Source: Colwellia sp.
GTDB taxonomy: Bacteria > Pseudomonadota > Gammaproteobacteria > Enterobacterales > Alteromonadaceae
Length of the DNA: 64,000 nt
Direction: 5' to 3'
NCBI GenBank assembly: GCA_002733765.1
Contig: NVWU01000008.1
Span: forward strand, 62,001-126,000
The position numbers and the translations under genes were made by a program. The notes under the pieces were generated by a model that was not told the DNA's origin, searched no databases, and was given only the letters and a program-made list of their open reading frames with translations. Each line of letters begins with the position of its first letter. Position 1 is the first letter of the stretch. This document shows, in pieces, positions 50,973 to 58,745 of this stretch.

Positions 50973-52775
50973 TTACTGTTTAACCGCATTCACTTCAGCT
51001 TCATCATTATCAAGCGCTAGCTTGTAACCAAATGAAACATGGTGATAACGAGCACTTGAGTAATCGTCATGGATAGCAAAGCCAAAGTTATATACTTTAC
51101 CGGCTTCAATACTAACATCGCCTGCTTTATCTGATTTAAGTTTACGCTTAACAATCACAGACCAAGTACCATTTTTAAGTGAAGCTTCAACAGTTGCGCC
51201 CACGCCTTTGTGCATATCGCGTTCTGCCAAAATTTGACCATCTTCTACTTCACCTGTACCTGATTTATAGCGAACAACATCCATAAATTGATTCGCCGTT
51301 TGTGCTGCATCAATTTCGCTTTGATCTTTAAGCTTATCCCAACCACCTAGCGCTTTACCACCACGACCTTTAAGCTCTAACTTAGTACGCGATTCTTTAA
51401 GATACTTAGTAACACCTGTACCTGAACCAGTATTAAAGTTAAGACGTTTAGCCAAATCACTACCCTTCAACGTATCAACATCTGGTGCAAATGGCATCGA
51501 ATTAGCATCTGCATGACACGTACCCCAACAACCAGCTCTATCTGCGTATTCAACATCATCAGTTGCTAGCATAAAGGCTAATTTCATTGGGTTTTCTGGG
51601 TCCATTTTACCGCCATCAACAAATGGAACAGCAGCATGTTCACCATCAGCCCAGCTAAATCTTAAATATAAATTTTCAGCATCGTGAGTTGAATCAATAG
51701 TGACATCGATATAACCACGTTTTCCAGGGATAACATTAGGTTCAAGCTTCTTATCACTTTCACCTGACACAATATTGTTGCCAATATCCGCTATCTCTTC
51801 ACCATGACACTCAATACAACGATCACCTTTAGTAAAGGCTCGTTTACCACCATGTCTACGACCTAAAATCCATTCAATAGAAGCCGTACCAGGATAGAAA
51901 ACACCAATATCTTTTGAACTTGCTTTACTCCAATCAACATTAATATTACTTGCCGCAGGTGAAGGCCCTTTCGCCGGCTTGCTTGTCGTTGCATTACTAG
52001 CAACAACATTAGCCAGTGCTTCTTTAACCGCAGCTGCTATTTTTTGTTCAGTTTTTTCTTTTTCAGCCATTTTTTCTGCTTTGGCTTTCGCAGCAGCTGC
52101 CGCTTCTTTCGCTTCAATACGTGCTAAACCATCGCGATAAGCTTGTGGCACTTCACGAATATAATCTGGATTCGGTGCTTCTAACTTTTCTAATGCTTCA
52201 TCAGAAAGTTTGTCGCGTACATTATTATGCGCGATACCTTTATGACAATCGATACAGGTTTGTCCGGTTTCAAAAGCATTTAAATGTTGTTTACGCGCAC
52301 GAGGTTTTTGAAACTCAGGATTCATCGATTCAAAATTGTGACAGTTACGACATTCTCTTGAATCAGTTGACTTCATTGCATGCCAAACACTTTGCGCTAA
52401 TTCAAATCGGTGCTCATTAAATTTTTCTTTGGTATCAAGCTTACCTGTTAACCAAGAAAAAACTTCTTTTGACGCTTGAATTTTCCGAACAACTTTGTGT
52501 ATCCAAGGTTTAGGTACATGACAGTCAGGACAGCCTGCACGAACGCCAGTACGATTAGCAAAGTGAATTGTGGGTTTGTATTCTTGATAAACATTGTCTT
52601 CCATTTCATGACAACCAATACAGAACTCTGTAGTGTTTGTTGCTTCCATTGCCGTATTAAAACCACCCCAAAAGATAATACCGATAATAAAGAAAATAAC
52701 GGCGCCAGAAACGGTAGTACCCAGTATTAGTCGACGTGACCAGAAACTCGGTTTTGTAAATGTGTTATTTGTCAT
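50973..52775 (-). CDS. NapC/NirT-type tetrahaem cytochrome fused to a haem-binding dehydrogenase-like domain
   Basis: The 600-residue protein starts with a NapC/NirT module: one membrane anchor (about 16-40) and four haem motifs, CIGCH (52-56), CPDCH (82-86), CRNCH (142-146) and CIDCH (174-178). NapC/NirT proteins take electrons from quinol and pass them to periplasmic reductases. A long Ala/Lys/Glu helix (about 212-262) and a Pro/Ser linker follow. The C-terminal domain (285-590) has a CIECH motif (320-324), a CX3CH motif CWGTCH (416-421), and beta segments resembling the gamma-subunit (EB_dh) haem-binding domain of ethylbenzene/DMSO-type dehydrogenases. Next to nirS, it is the likely quinol-to-nitrite electron donor. 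Confidence 0.85.
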   Translation of the reverse strand: MTNNTFTKPSFWSRRLILGTTVSGAVIFFIIGIIFWGGFNTAMEATNTTEFCIGCHEMEDNVYQEYKPTIHFANRTGVRAGCPDCHVPKPWIHKVVRKIQASKEVFSWLTGKLDTKEKFNEHRFELAQSVWHAMKSTDSRECRNCHNFESMNPEFQKPRARKQHLNAFETGQTCIDCHKGIAHNNVRDKLSDEALEKLEAPNPDYIREVPQAYRDGLARIEAKEAAAAAKAKAEKMAEKEKTEQKIAAAVKEALANVVASNATTSKPAKGPSPAASNINVDWSKASSKDIGVFYPGTASIEWILGRRHGGKRAFTKGDRCIECHGEEIADIGNNIVSGESDKKLEPNVIPGKRGYIDVTIDSTHDAENLYLRFSWADGEHAAVPFVDGGKMDPENPMKLAFMLATDDVEYADRAGCWGTCHADANSMPFAPDVDTLKGSDLAKRLNFNTGSGTGVTKYLKESRTKLELKGRGGKALGGWDKLKDQSEIDAAQTANQFMDVVRYKSGTGEVEDGQILAERDMHKGVGATVEASLKNGTWSVIVKRKLKSDKAGDVSIEAGKVYNFGFAIHDDYSSARYHHVSFGYKLALDNDEAEVNAVKQ

Positions 52776-52910
52776 GCTGATTCCTACGAACGAATGACTC
52801 GTAATGATTAGATCAAATTATCTGTTAATGTTAATAACAGAATCTCGGTACATATACCCAAACAACTTTAAAAATACGAAGTAAAGTGGTTTGCCTATAC
52901 GTCCTTAAAA

Positions 52911-52941
52911 CAAAAAAAGGACATGACATCAGCCATGTCCT
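52911..52941 (-). terminator. terminator of nirS
   Basis: AGGACATG pairs with CATGTCCT around an 8-base loop and is followed by TTTTTTTG on the minus strand. It separates nirS from the downstream fusion-cytochrome gene, which therefore needs read-through or its own promoter. Confidence 0.85.
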
Positions 52942-52996
52942 CAGTTGTAAATAAAGCTAATCAGTAATGATTAAACTTTAGACTTAAGCGTTTAAC

Positions 52997-54625
52997 TTAA
53001 GTTTTATGGTTTGAACGGTTAAACACGTTAAACTTACCTGTTGGTGTAGTTAAGCCTTTAATACGTGCTTTTTCTTTAAGCGTTTTGGCATCATATACTA
53101 CGATTTCACCCGTTGGATTTTTCGCATCTTTACGGTTCCAAACTGAAACCCAAACTTCAGTTCCGTCGTTGTTAAATTCCATGTGTAAAGCAGCTTTACC
53201 TGGCTCAGTTGTTACACGAATCGTTTTAACAATTTCATGAGTAACTTTGTCAAATACTTGCACAGATTGCTGTATTTCAGGTTCAGGATGCTTAAGTTGA
53301 TCAGCCCAAACATATTGTGACGTTTCATGTGTACGGATAAAAACACCTGCACCATCTGTTTCAACTTCATAACAAAGTTTCCACGCTTGATCCGGGTGAC
53401 CCATAGGATCGTTACCCCAAACAGACACTAGACCAACACCTAAGTGAGTTGTACCCGCAACAGGACCACATTTTTCATCAATCCAGTTAGCGCCAGGACC
53501 AGGATGTGGTAAAGAATCAACATCGATCATCGCTTCTAACTTACGTTCTATCGTATCGATAACAACCATTTTGTTTGACGCATTTGCGGCAATTTGGAAG
53601 TAACGACCTGAAGGGTCGAAGAAACCATCATGTAAGAATTCTGCTGAAGCAATGCTCGTAATTGTTAAGTTATCTAAATCGGTATAATCAACTTGTAACA
53701 TTTGACCCGTTTCTTTAACAGCAACGATAAATGAAGATGTTAGAGGCGAAGTGTAAATTGCAGCTACACGTGCTTCGTTGATGAATTCACCTTTAGTATT
53801 GTAACCACGAGTAGAGACAACTTTAAGTGGATTTAACGTTACCGCATCCATGATAACGAAATGCGCAGGCCAGTAACCACCAGCAATTACGTATTTTCCG
53901 TCACCAGAAACTGCAATATCACGTGCGTCATAAGCCATTTTAGTTTCAGCAACTAACATTTTATCAGGTGTTTGCCATAAATCGATTTTGTTAACTTTAC
54001 CGTCACGACCAATGGTGTACCAAAAACGTCCAACATCTTTTGCATGTTCAACTTTATGGTGCTCAGTACCTTTAATTACATGTACTGCGTAACCTGTATC
54101 GATATGAGTGACAATTTTTTTAGTATCACCATCGATAATTGCCGCAGTACCTGCGTCACGTTCGATAACAACGAAGAAGTTTTTCCAGTTTAAACCGTGC
54201 ATTGGTTTAGTTGGGTAGTCTTTTGGTGCAACATATTCTTTAGTGTAAGAACGCATTTGCTCTAAAGACATTTCTGGTGGAATAGGTGGTTCCATTTGAA
54301 TGAACGTTGCCATGTTTGAAATTTCTTGTTTAGTAAACAAGTCATCAAAGTTGTTCATGCCGCCTTCAGTACCTAAAGAAATAATTTTCTCTAAACGCTT
54401 CTGGCCTTTTTTCATTGTGCTTTTGGGTTCTAAGTTTTTGCCTGTAGCGCCTTTACGCAAAGTACCATGACAACCAGCACAGCGTTGGAAGTATTGTAAT
54501 TTTGCTTTTTCATAATCAGCTTCAGCCAACGTTGGTTCTGCCGCTGATACTGACATGCTAAAACCGCTAACTGCCATGCCAATAGCTAAACCAAGTGCTG
54601 AAAGACTGTATTTAATATTTCTCAT
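52997..54625 (-). CDS. nirS: cytochrome cd1 nitrite reductase NirS
   Basis: NirS reduces nitrite to nitric oxide in the periplasm, the defining step of denitrification. A signal peptide (cleavage after about residue 28, VSAAEP) precedes the cytochrome c domain with C49-A-G-C52-H53. The eight-bladed d1-haem propeller fills the rest. Catalytic histidines are recognisable in LPHPGPGANW and GTTHLGVGL, and the proximal ligand in DTGYAVHVIK. The length of 542 is normal. Two FNR-like sites lie upstream (54745 and 54794). The assembly genes are on the other strand from 58276 on. Confidence 0.97.
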   Translation of the reverse strand: MRNIKYSLSALGLAIGMAVSGFSMSVSAAEPTLAEADYEKAKLQYFQRCAGCHGTLRKGATGKNLEPKSTMKKGQKRLEKIISLGTEGGMNNFDDLFTKQEISNMATFIQMEPPIPPEMSLEQMRSYTKEYVAPKDYPTKPMHGLNWKNFFVVIERDAGTAAIIDGDTKKIVTHIDTGYAVHVIKGTEHHKVEHAKDVGRFWYTIGRDGKVNKIDLWQTPDKMLVAETKMAYDARDIAVSGDGKYVIAGGYWPAHFVIMDAVTLNPLKVVSTRGYNTKGEFINEARVAAIYTSPLTSSFIVAVKETGQMLQVDYTDLDNLTITSIASAEFLHDGFFDPSGRYFQIAANASNKMVVIDTIERKLEAMIDVDSLPHPGPGANWIDEKCGPVAGTTHLGVGLVSVWGNDPMGHPDQAWKLCYEVETDGAGVFIRTHETSQYVWADQLKHPEPEIQQSVQVFDKVTHEIVKTIRVTTEPGKAALHMEFNNDGTEVWVSVWNRKDAKNPTGEIVVYDAKTLKEKARIKGLTTPTGKFNVFNRSNHKT

Positions 54626-54744
54626 CGGTTACTCTCCAGATATTATTGTATTTTCGTCTTTATGTGCTAATACCTGCGCTTTTCAATAATACAGGCACTA
54701 AATGTTTCTAAATGTAACTATCACTTTATTTGCATTACATTTAC

Positions 54745-54758
54745 CTGATTCAGATCAA
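54745..54758. promoter_or_regulatory. FNR/Dnr-like palindrome on the nirS side
   Basis: CTGAT-TCAG-ATCAA matches TTGAT-N4-ATCAA at nine of ten positions, 120 bases upstream of the nirS start. FNR/CRP-family regulators that respond to low oxygen (FNR) or NO (Dnr, NnrR) bind this pattern. The base at position one cannot tell which regulator is used. Confidence 0.7.
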
Positions 54759-54793
54759 TTTTTTGAAAAAATGATAACTAATAGTAAAACAAT

Positions 54794-54807
54794 TTGATCA
54801 AGGTCAA
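54794..54807. promoter_or_regulatory. FNR/Dnr-like palindrome on the hemerythrin side
   Basis: TTGAT-CAAG-GTCAA matches TTGAT-N4-ATCAA at nine of ten positions, 129 bases before the hemerythrin start. With the site at 54745 it forms a nearly symmetric pair in the 310-base divergent region. Confidence 0.65.
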
Positions 54808-54935
54808 TAAACCGAAAGTTAACACTGTGCTTTACAACAAATAAATTTAAAATATCCTTAGGTTCAGAATCAGCCGTGATAATTTAACCCTATTAATATT
54901 AAGGGCTTTATTAAAGAGAAACAAAAGGAAGTAAA

Positions 54936-55502
54936 ATGAACAAACGTACTAAATCTTTTATTTACGCCATGGCAATAGGTCTTATTATTGTCATTATATT
55001 TCTTGGCTTTTTATCGAGTTTCAGTAACCCTGTCTCTTGGCTATTAATTGGTGCTTTATTTCTTATTCCCATTTTTTATAAAAAGTCAGAACAGTCTAAT
55101 CAAATTCAATGGAAGGATGAGTATAGTGTGGGGATTGCCCATATAGATCAAGATCATAAAAAACTAATTAACTTATTAAATAAATTTACTGTTGCCTATG
55201 ATCACGCCATGAGTGAAGAGTTTGAAAAAGAAGCACTGAATGCGCTAATTGATTACACTAAATATCACTTTAAACGAGAAGAAAAAATGATGCGTGACAA
55301 TGATTACCCTGATTTTATTGCTCATCAAGCCAAGCATAAAGAAATGATTGACCAGGTAAATAGCTTTGTCGATTTATATAATGACAAAGGTCACGATGCC
55401 TTAAAAGATATTAGCGAATTTTTAACTGTGTGGTTAATTAGCCATATTAATGGTACAGATAAAGAATATAGCCAATACCTGAATGATCGTGGCATAAAAT
55501 AG
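54936..55502 (+). CDS. membrane-anchored bacteriohemerythrin
   Basis: The C-terminal hemerythrin domain (about 55-188) keeps all seven diiron ligands: H69 and H74 (HIDQDH), H111 and E115 (HFKREE), H130 and H134 (HQAKH), H170 with D175 (HINGTD). Two hydrophobic segments (about 8-28 and 32-48) at the N-terminus place the domain on the cytosolic side of the membrane. Hemerythrins bind O2 and also react with NO. Divergent to nirS with a shared regulatory region, it may guard haem d1 enzymes or the cytosol from O2 or NO. AGGAAGT precedes the ATG. Confidence 0.88.
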   Translation: MNKRTKSFIYAMAIGLIIVIIFLGFLSSFSNPVSWLLIGALFLIPIFYKKSEQSNQIQWKDEYSVGIAHIDQDHKKLINLLNKFTVAYDHAMSEEFEKEALNALIDYTKYHFKREEKMMRDNDYPDFIAHQAKHKEMIDQVNSFVDLYNDKGHDALKDISEFLTVWLISHINGTDKEYSQYLNDRGIK

Positions 55503-55544
55503 TGATAAAACTTATCGCCAAGCCACTTCAAGATGCGAATGTCA

Positions 55545-55616
55545 GGGCTACAGAGCAAGGCGAGTTTAAAAGGCGTTAATCTCGAACAAAATTGAACCAA
55601 GAAAGATCAACAGCCC
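55545..55616. mobile_element. short MITE-like relative of the 8036 element
   Basis: Read on the minus strand from 55616, GGGCTGTTGATCTTTC and the following GTTCGAGATTAACGCCTTTTA align with the left end of the element at 8036, about 42 of 51 bases by hand. The other end is GGGCTACAG at 55545. TA flanks only the right end. It lies between hemerythrin and receptor genes and is probably a deleted or compound copy. Confidence 0.55.
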
Positions 55617-55628
55617 TAACATCACCAT

Positions 55629-55664
55629 CAAAAAAAAATGACAGTATGCTAGCAGCTGTCATTT
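55629..55664 (-). terminator. terminator of the TonB-dependent receptor gene
   Basis: AAATGACAG pairs with CTGTCATTT around TATGCTAGCAG, followed by T8 on the minus strand, 37 bases after the stop codon. Confidence 0.85.
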
Positions 55665-55700
55665 TCGTTGTTTATTAATCAACGTAACCGTTTCCATTAA

Positions 55701-57926
55701 CTACCAAGCATATTTTAGTTGCAGCGAGGCATTAACACCTGGCGCAGCTAAGGTTGCTAATAGCGGATCACTTGCTGTAAAACCATTAACATCAGACCAA
55801 CGCCAATACTGGCGATCGGTAAGGTTATTAACCGCTGCAGCTAAGGTTAATTGCTCATTAAAGTGATAGTTGGCAATCAAATCAAATGTGGCATAGCCTT
55901 TAGTTGTGGCCAACTGGGTTTCAGCGTCTCCCGCATTTGGATCGTCAATATCTGACTTAGCATCAACAATATTGGCATTCAACGCAACAGAAACACTTTC
56001 ATTGGCGCTTAACCATTGCACCCCTAATAAAGCATGATTAGGTTCCATTTCATTTAATGGCTGATCAGTTTCCTTATTTTCACCTTTACTCCAAAACATA
56101 TTCACATAAGTAGTAATGCTATCGCTATCGGTTAGTAAGCTATCAAAATGGCCCTGATAGCTTAACTCAAGCCCATAAATTTCTGCACTATTTATATTTT
56201 GCGATTGGAAGATCACTCGCCCAACGGTTGGATCAAAACCTAAATTCACTTTTGTTTGAATAAAATCGTGGTAATCATTATAGAAAGCCACTAAATCAAT
56301 TTTGTGCTGAGTACCGCTATAGTTGTAACCAATTTCATAACCATCGGTGCTTTCTGATTTTAAATCAGGGTTGGGTATCGCCCGTACTTTAAACAAGGGA
56401 ACATCTAAACCAATATTGGCATCTTCAAAAGGCGGCGCTCTAAAACCTTTCGCATATTGCGCATAAAGTTGATTTTCGCTATTTACTTTATATACCACGC
56501 CTAACTTAGGTGACACACTATCTTCACTAATATTTACCACGGTAGTGGTTGGGTTATCTGCTAAATAAATAGCGTCAGGTTGGGGAGTTAATTTATATTT
56601 GTCGTAGCGTATTGCTGGAATAATGGTAATGGCTGTACCGTCAATGCTAATTTCATCATTAATGTAAACACCAAACTCTTCAACCTCTGAAATAGGAAAG
56701 TCTCTTAGTGGAAATTCTTCTGATAAAATATTATTGGTTGAGTCGCCTGTCGCAATAGTCGTTTTTAGGCCATGGCGTAATTCTTTAATTTTATTTTTGC
56801 TAAACTCGACACCATAACCAATGTGTTGCGTCGTAAATTTTGAGTTGATATTAGTATATAAGTTAGCTCTTAACCCTTGTGTTTTTTGTTCAAAGAAAAA
56901 ATCTCTATCGTAAAGATATTCCTGACCTTGAGCGGTTCTTCTTTCATCAGTTAATTGTTCGGTTTCAGTTTTTTGATCATAATAGCGAATAACGCCTCCT
57001 TCTAACCAAAAGGCATCAAGCACAAAATCATAACTCACTACAAAGTTTTCTCGCTTGGTTTCATCATCTCCTAATAACAAAGAGGTTGATTTAAAACGTC
57101 CCAAACCTAAAGTCGATTGTAAATCTGTTTGTGCTGAACGCTTAAAGTAATCATAACTAAAGCTGAGTACTTGGTTATCAGATATTTCATAAAAAGATTT
57201 AACTAAAAATGCCTGAGTTTCATTGTCCTGAACATCTGTTGCTATATCACTTGACATATTACGGTCAAACTCATGTCCTTTTCGCAGCGAGGCTGAAATA
57301 AGTACGCTTGATGATTCATAACCAAAAACAGAATTCACTGATACTGACTTACTGTCGTCAACAGAATAATAACCAGCCTTAAGACCTAGATAAAAATCAT
57401 TATCCGTTTGTCTTAATAGATCTATTGGCTTTTTAGTGATAAATGATACAACACCACCAATAGCGTCACTACCATAGGTACTTGATGCTGGGCCACGAAG
57501 AATTTCAACTTGTTTGATCAAGTCAGGGTCAATATAATTTCGACCTGAGTTGGAATAGCTACCAATATTAAATTGATCAGCGACAGGTACACCATCAATT
57601 TCTGTCGCGATACGATTGCCAGAAATACCCCTGATGGCAATGCTAGAGTTACCAAATCGACTACCTGAATTAACAACATTAACACCCACTTCATAACGCA
57701 ATAAATCGGCAATATCATGTACTAATTGTTTATCTATTAAGTCGCTATTAATCACAGATACCGCACCGACAACATCTTGTACTTTGCGTGGTGTTTTACC
57801 AATAACAACCAAGGTTTCAATGTTTTCATCAATGCCTTGGTGAACAATATCATCTTCGGCGACACTATAAGTGCTAGGTAATAACACACTAGCTAATGCC
57901 ACGGCTAATAACGATTTTTTAAACAT
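55701..57926 (-). CDS. TonB-dependent receptor, haem/haemoglobin type
   Basis: The 741-residue outer-membrane receptor has a signal peptide (about 1-23, cleaved near SVAED). A TonB-box-like ETLVVIGK follows, then a plug with GVNVVNSGSRFGNSSIAIRG and VEILRGPASSTYGSDAIGGV, and a 22-strand barrel ending in LQLKYAW. The barrel signature YAQYAKGFRAPPFEDANIGL resembles haem, haemoglobin and transferrin receptors. No Fur box was seen, but two FNR-like palindromes occur upstream. Placement opposite the d1-haem genes suggests uptake of haem or iron to feed NirS and cytochrome assembly. Confidence 0.85.
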   Translation of the reverse strand: MFKKSLLAVALASVLLPSTYSVAEDDIVHQGIDENIETLVVIGKTPRKVQDVVGAVSVINSDLIDKQLVHDIADLLRYEVGVNVVNSGSRFGNSSIAIRGISGNRIATEIDGVPVADQFNIGSYSNSGRNYIDPDLIKQVEILRGPASSTYGSDAIGGVVSFITKKPIDLLRQTDNDFYLGLKAGYYSVDDSKSVSVNSVFGYESSSVLISASLRKGHEFDRNMSSDIATDVQDNETQAFLVKSFYEISDNQVLSFSYDYFKRSAQTDLQSTLGLGRFKSTSLLLGDDETKRENFVVSYDFVLDAFWLEGGVIRYYDQKTETEQLTDERRTAQGQEYLYDRDFFFEQKTQGLRANLYTNINSKFTTQHIGYGVEFSKNKIKELRHGLKTTIATGDSTNNILSEEFPLRDFPISEVEEFGVYINDEISIDGTAITIIPAIRYDKYKLTPQPDAIYLADNPTTTVVNISEDSVSPKLGVVYKVNSENQLYAQYAKGFRAPPFEDANIGLDVPLFKVRAIPNPDLKSESTDGYEIGYNYSGTQHKIDLVAFYNDYHDFIQTKVNLGFDPTVGRVIFQSQNINSAEIYGLELSYQGHFDSLLTDSDSITTYVNMFWSKGENKETDQPLNEMEPNHALLGVQWLSANESVSVALNANIVDAKSDIDDPNAGDAETQLATTKGYATFDLIANYHFNEQLTLAAAVNNLTDRQYWRWSDVNGFTASDPLLATLAAPGVNASLQLKYAW

Positions 57927-57997
57927 ATTGATCCTTTGTACTCAGGTTTGTTCATAGATAATTACTGCTATTTATAAAATAAAAGAAAAGCGACTGT

Positions 57998-58011
57998 GTG
58001 ACCTATATCAA
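57998..58011. promoter_or_regulatory. FNR/Dnr-like palindrome on the receptor side
   Basis: GTGAC-CTAT-ATCAA matches TTGAT-N4-ATCAA at eight of ten positions, 72 bases upstream of the receptor start codon. It is weaker than the other three sites. Confidence 0.45.
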
Positions 58012-58146
58012 AAACATATATTACTTTATCTAAGTACTTAATATTTATTTAAAAAAACAGATCTACATCATAATTTCATCACAATAAAGTTAGCTGATAT
58101 CAGTACCGAAACTATATCGCGCCCAATTTCAACATTTTACTTTTTT

Positions 58147-58160
58147 CTGATTTAAATCAA
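58147..58160. promoter_or_regulatory. FNR/Dnr-like palindrome upstream of nirC
   Basis: CTGAT-TTAA-ATCAA matches TTGAT-N4-ATCAA at nine of ten positions, 116 bases before the nirC start. The same CTGAT left half and similar distance are seen at nirS, suggesting one regulator for enzyme and cofactor genes. Confidence 0.7.
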
Positions 58161-58275
58161 TAAATGCTGCTCTTTGTATTCCTTTATGCTCAAAAGATGA
58201 TCTTAGGTAAAAAACACTATTGTCCTTCTCTGTAGACTACAAACCAAGTAAAAAATAGTGTTTGGATAGTAAAGA

Positions 58276-58632
58276 ATGAATTCATCAATAATTAAACGTA
58301 CTTGTCGTATAACAGCAATAATGGCCGTATTTTTTATACTGACCAATCAAAGCTATGCCAGTGAAGAATTCTTATCAAATATACGAAAAGCACAACTAAT
58401 CCACATAGTAAAACAAGATTGCGGATCGTGCCATGGTATGACATTAAAAGGCGGTTTAGGACCAGCTTTATTACCTGAAAACCTTGAAGGAAAACCAATA
58501 CTGTTTTTACAAAATACCATTTTATATGGCCGTACTGGAACTGCCATGCCGCCATGGAAACCCCTATTAACGGAACAAGAAGTATTGTGGATTTCTCAAC
58601 AATTAAAAGCAGGAAAAATAGCTGAACCTTAA
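58276..58632 (+). CDS. nirC: monohaem cytochrome c NirC
   Basis: The 118-residue protein has a signal peptide (about 1-29, cleaved near YASEE), one haem motif C49-G-S-C52-H53, and a likely axial Met91 in TAMPPWKPLLTEQE. Small cytochromes of this type are NirC, which can deliver electrons to NirS or take part in d1-haem maturation. It is the first gene of the assembly operon. A later PPWKPLL motif supports NirC over generic class I cytochromes. Confidence 0.85.
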   Translation: MNSSIIKRTCRITAIMAVFFILTNQSYASEEFLSNIRKAQLIHIVKQDCGSCHGMTLKGGLGPALLPENLEGKPILFLQNTILYGRTGTAMPPWKPLLTEQEVLWISQQLKAGKIAEP

Positions 58633-58745
58633 ATTCTGAAGTAAAGCTTAAAGAGCCAATATAGAACACTAAAAATAAAAAGTAATTGACCAAACATCAC
58701 AACAAAAACGCTGAGCACCGATAAAGCAGCATGAAAGGAATATTG

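Noticed and set aside
52804-52816. FNR-like site upstream of the NapC-fusion gene (TGATTAGATCAA)
   Set aside because: The half-sites are separated by three bases, not four, so it does not fit the dimer spacing.
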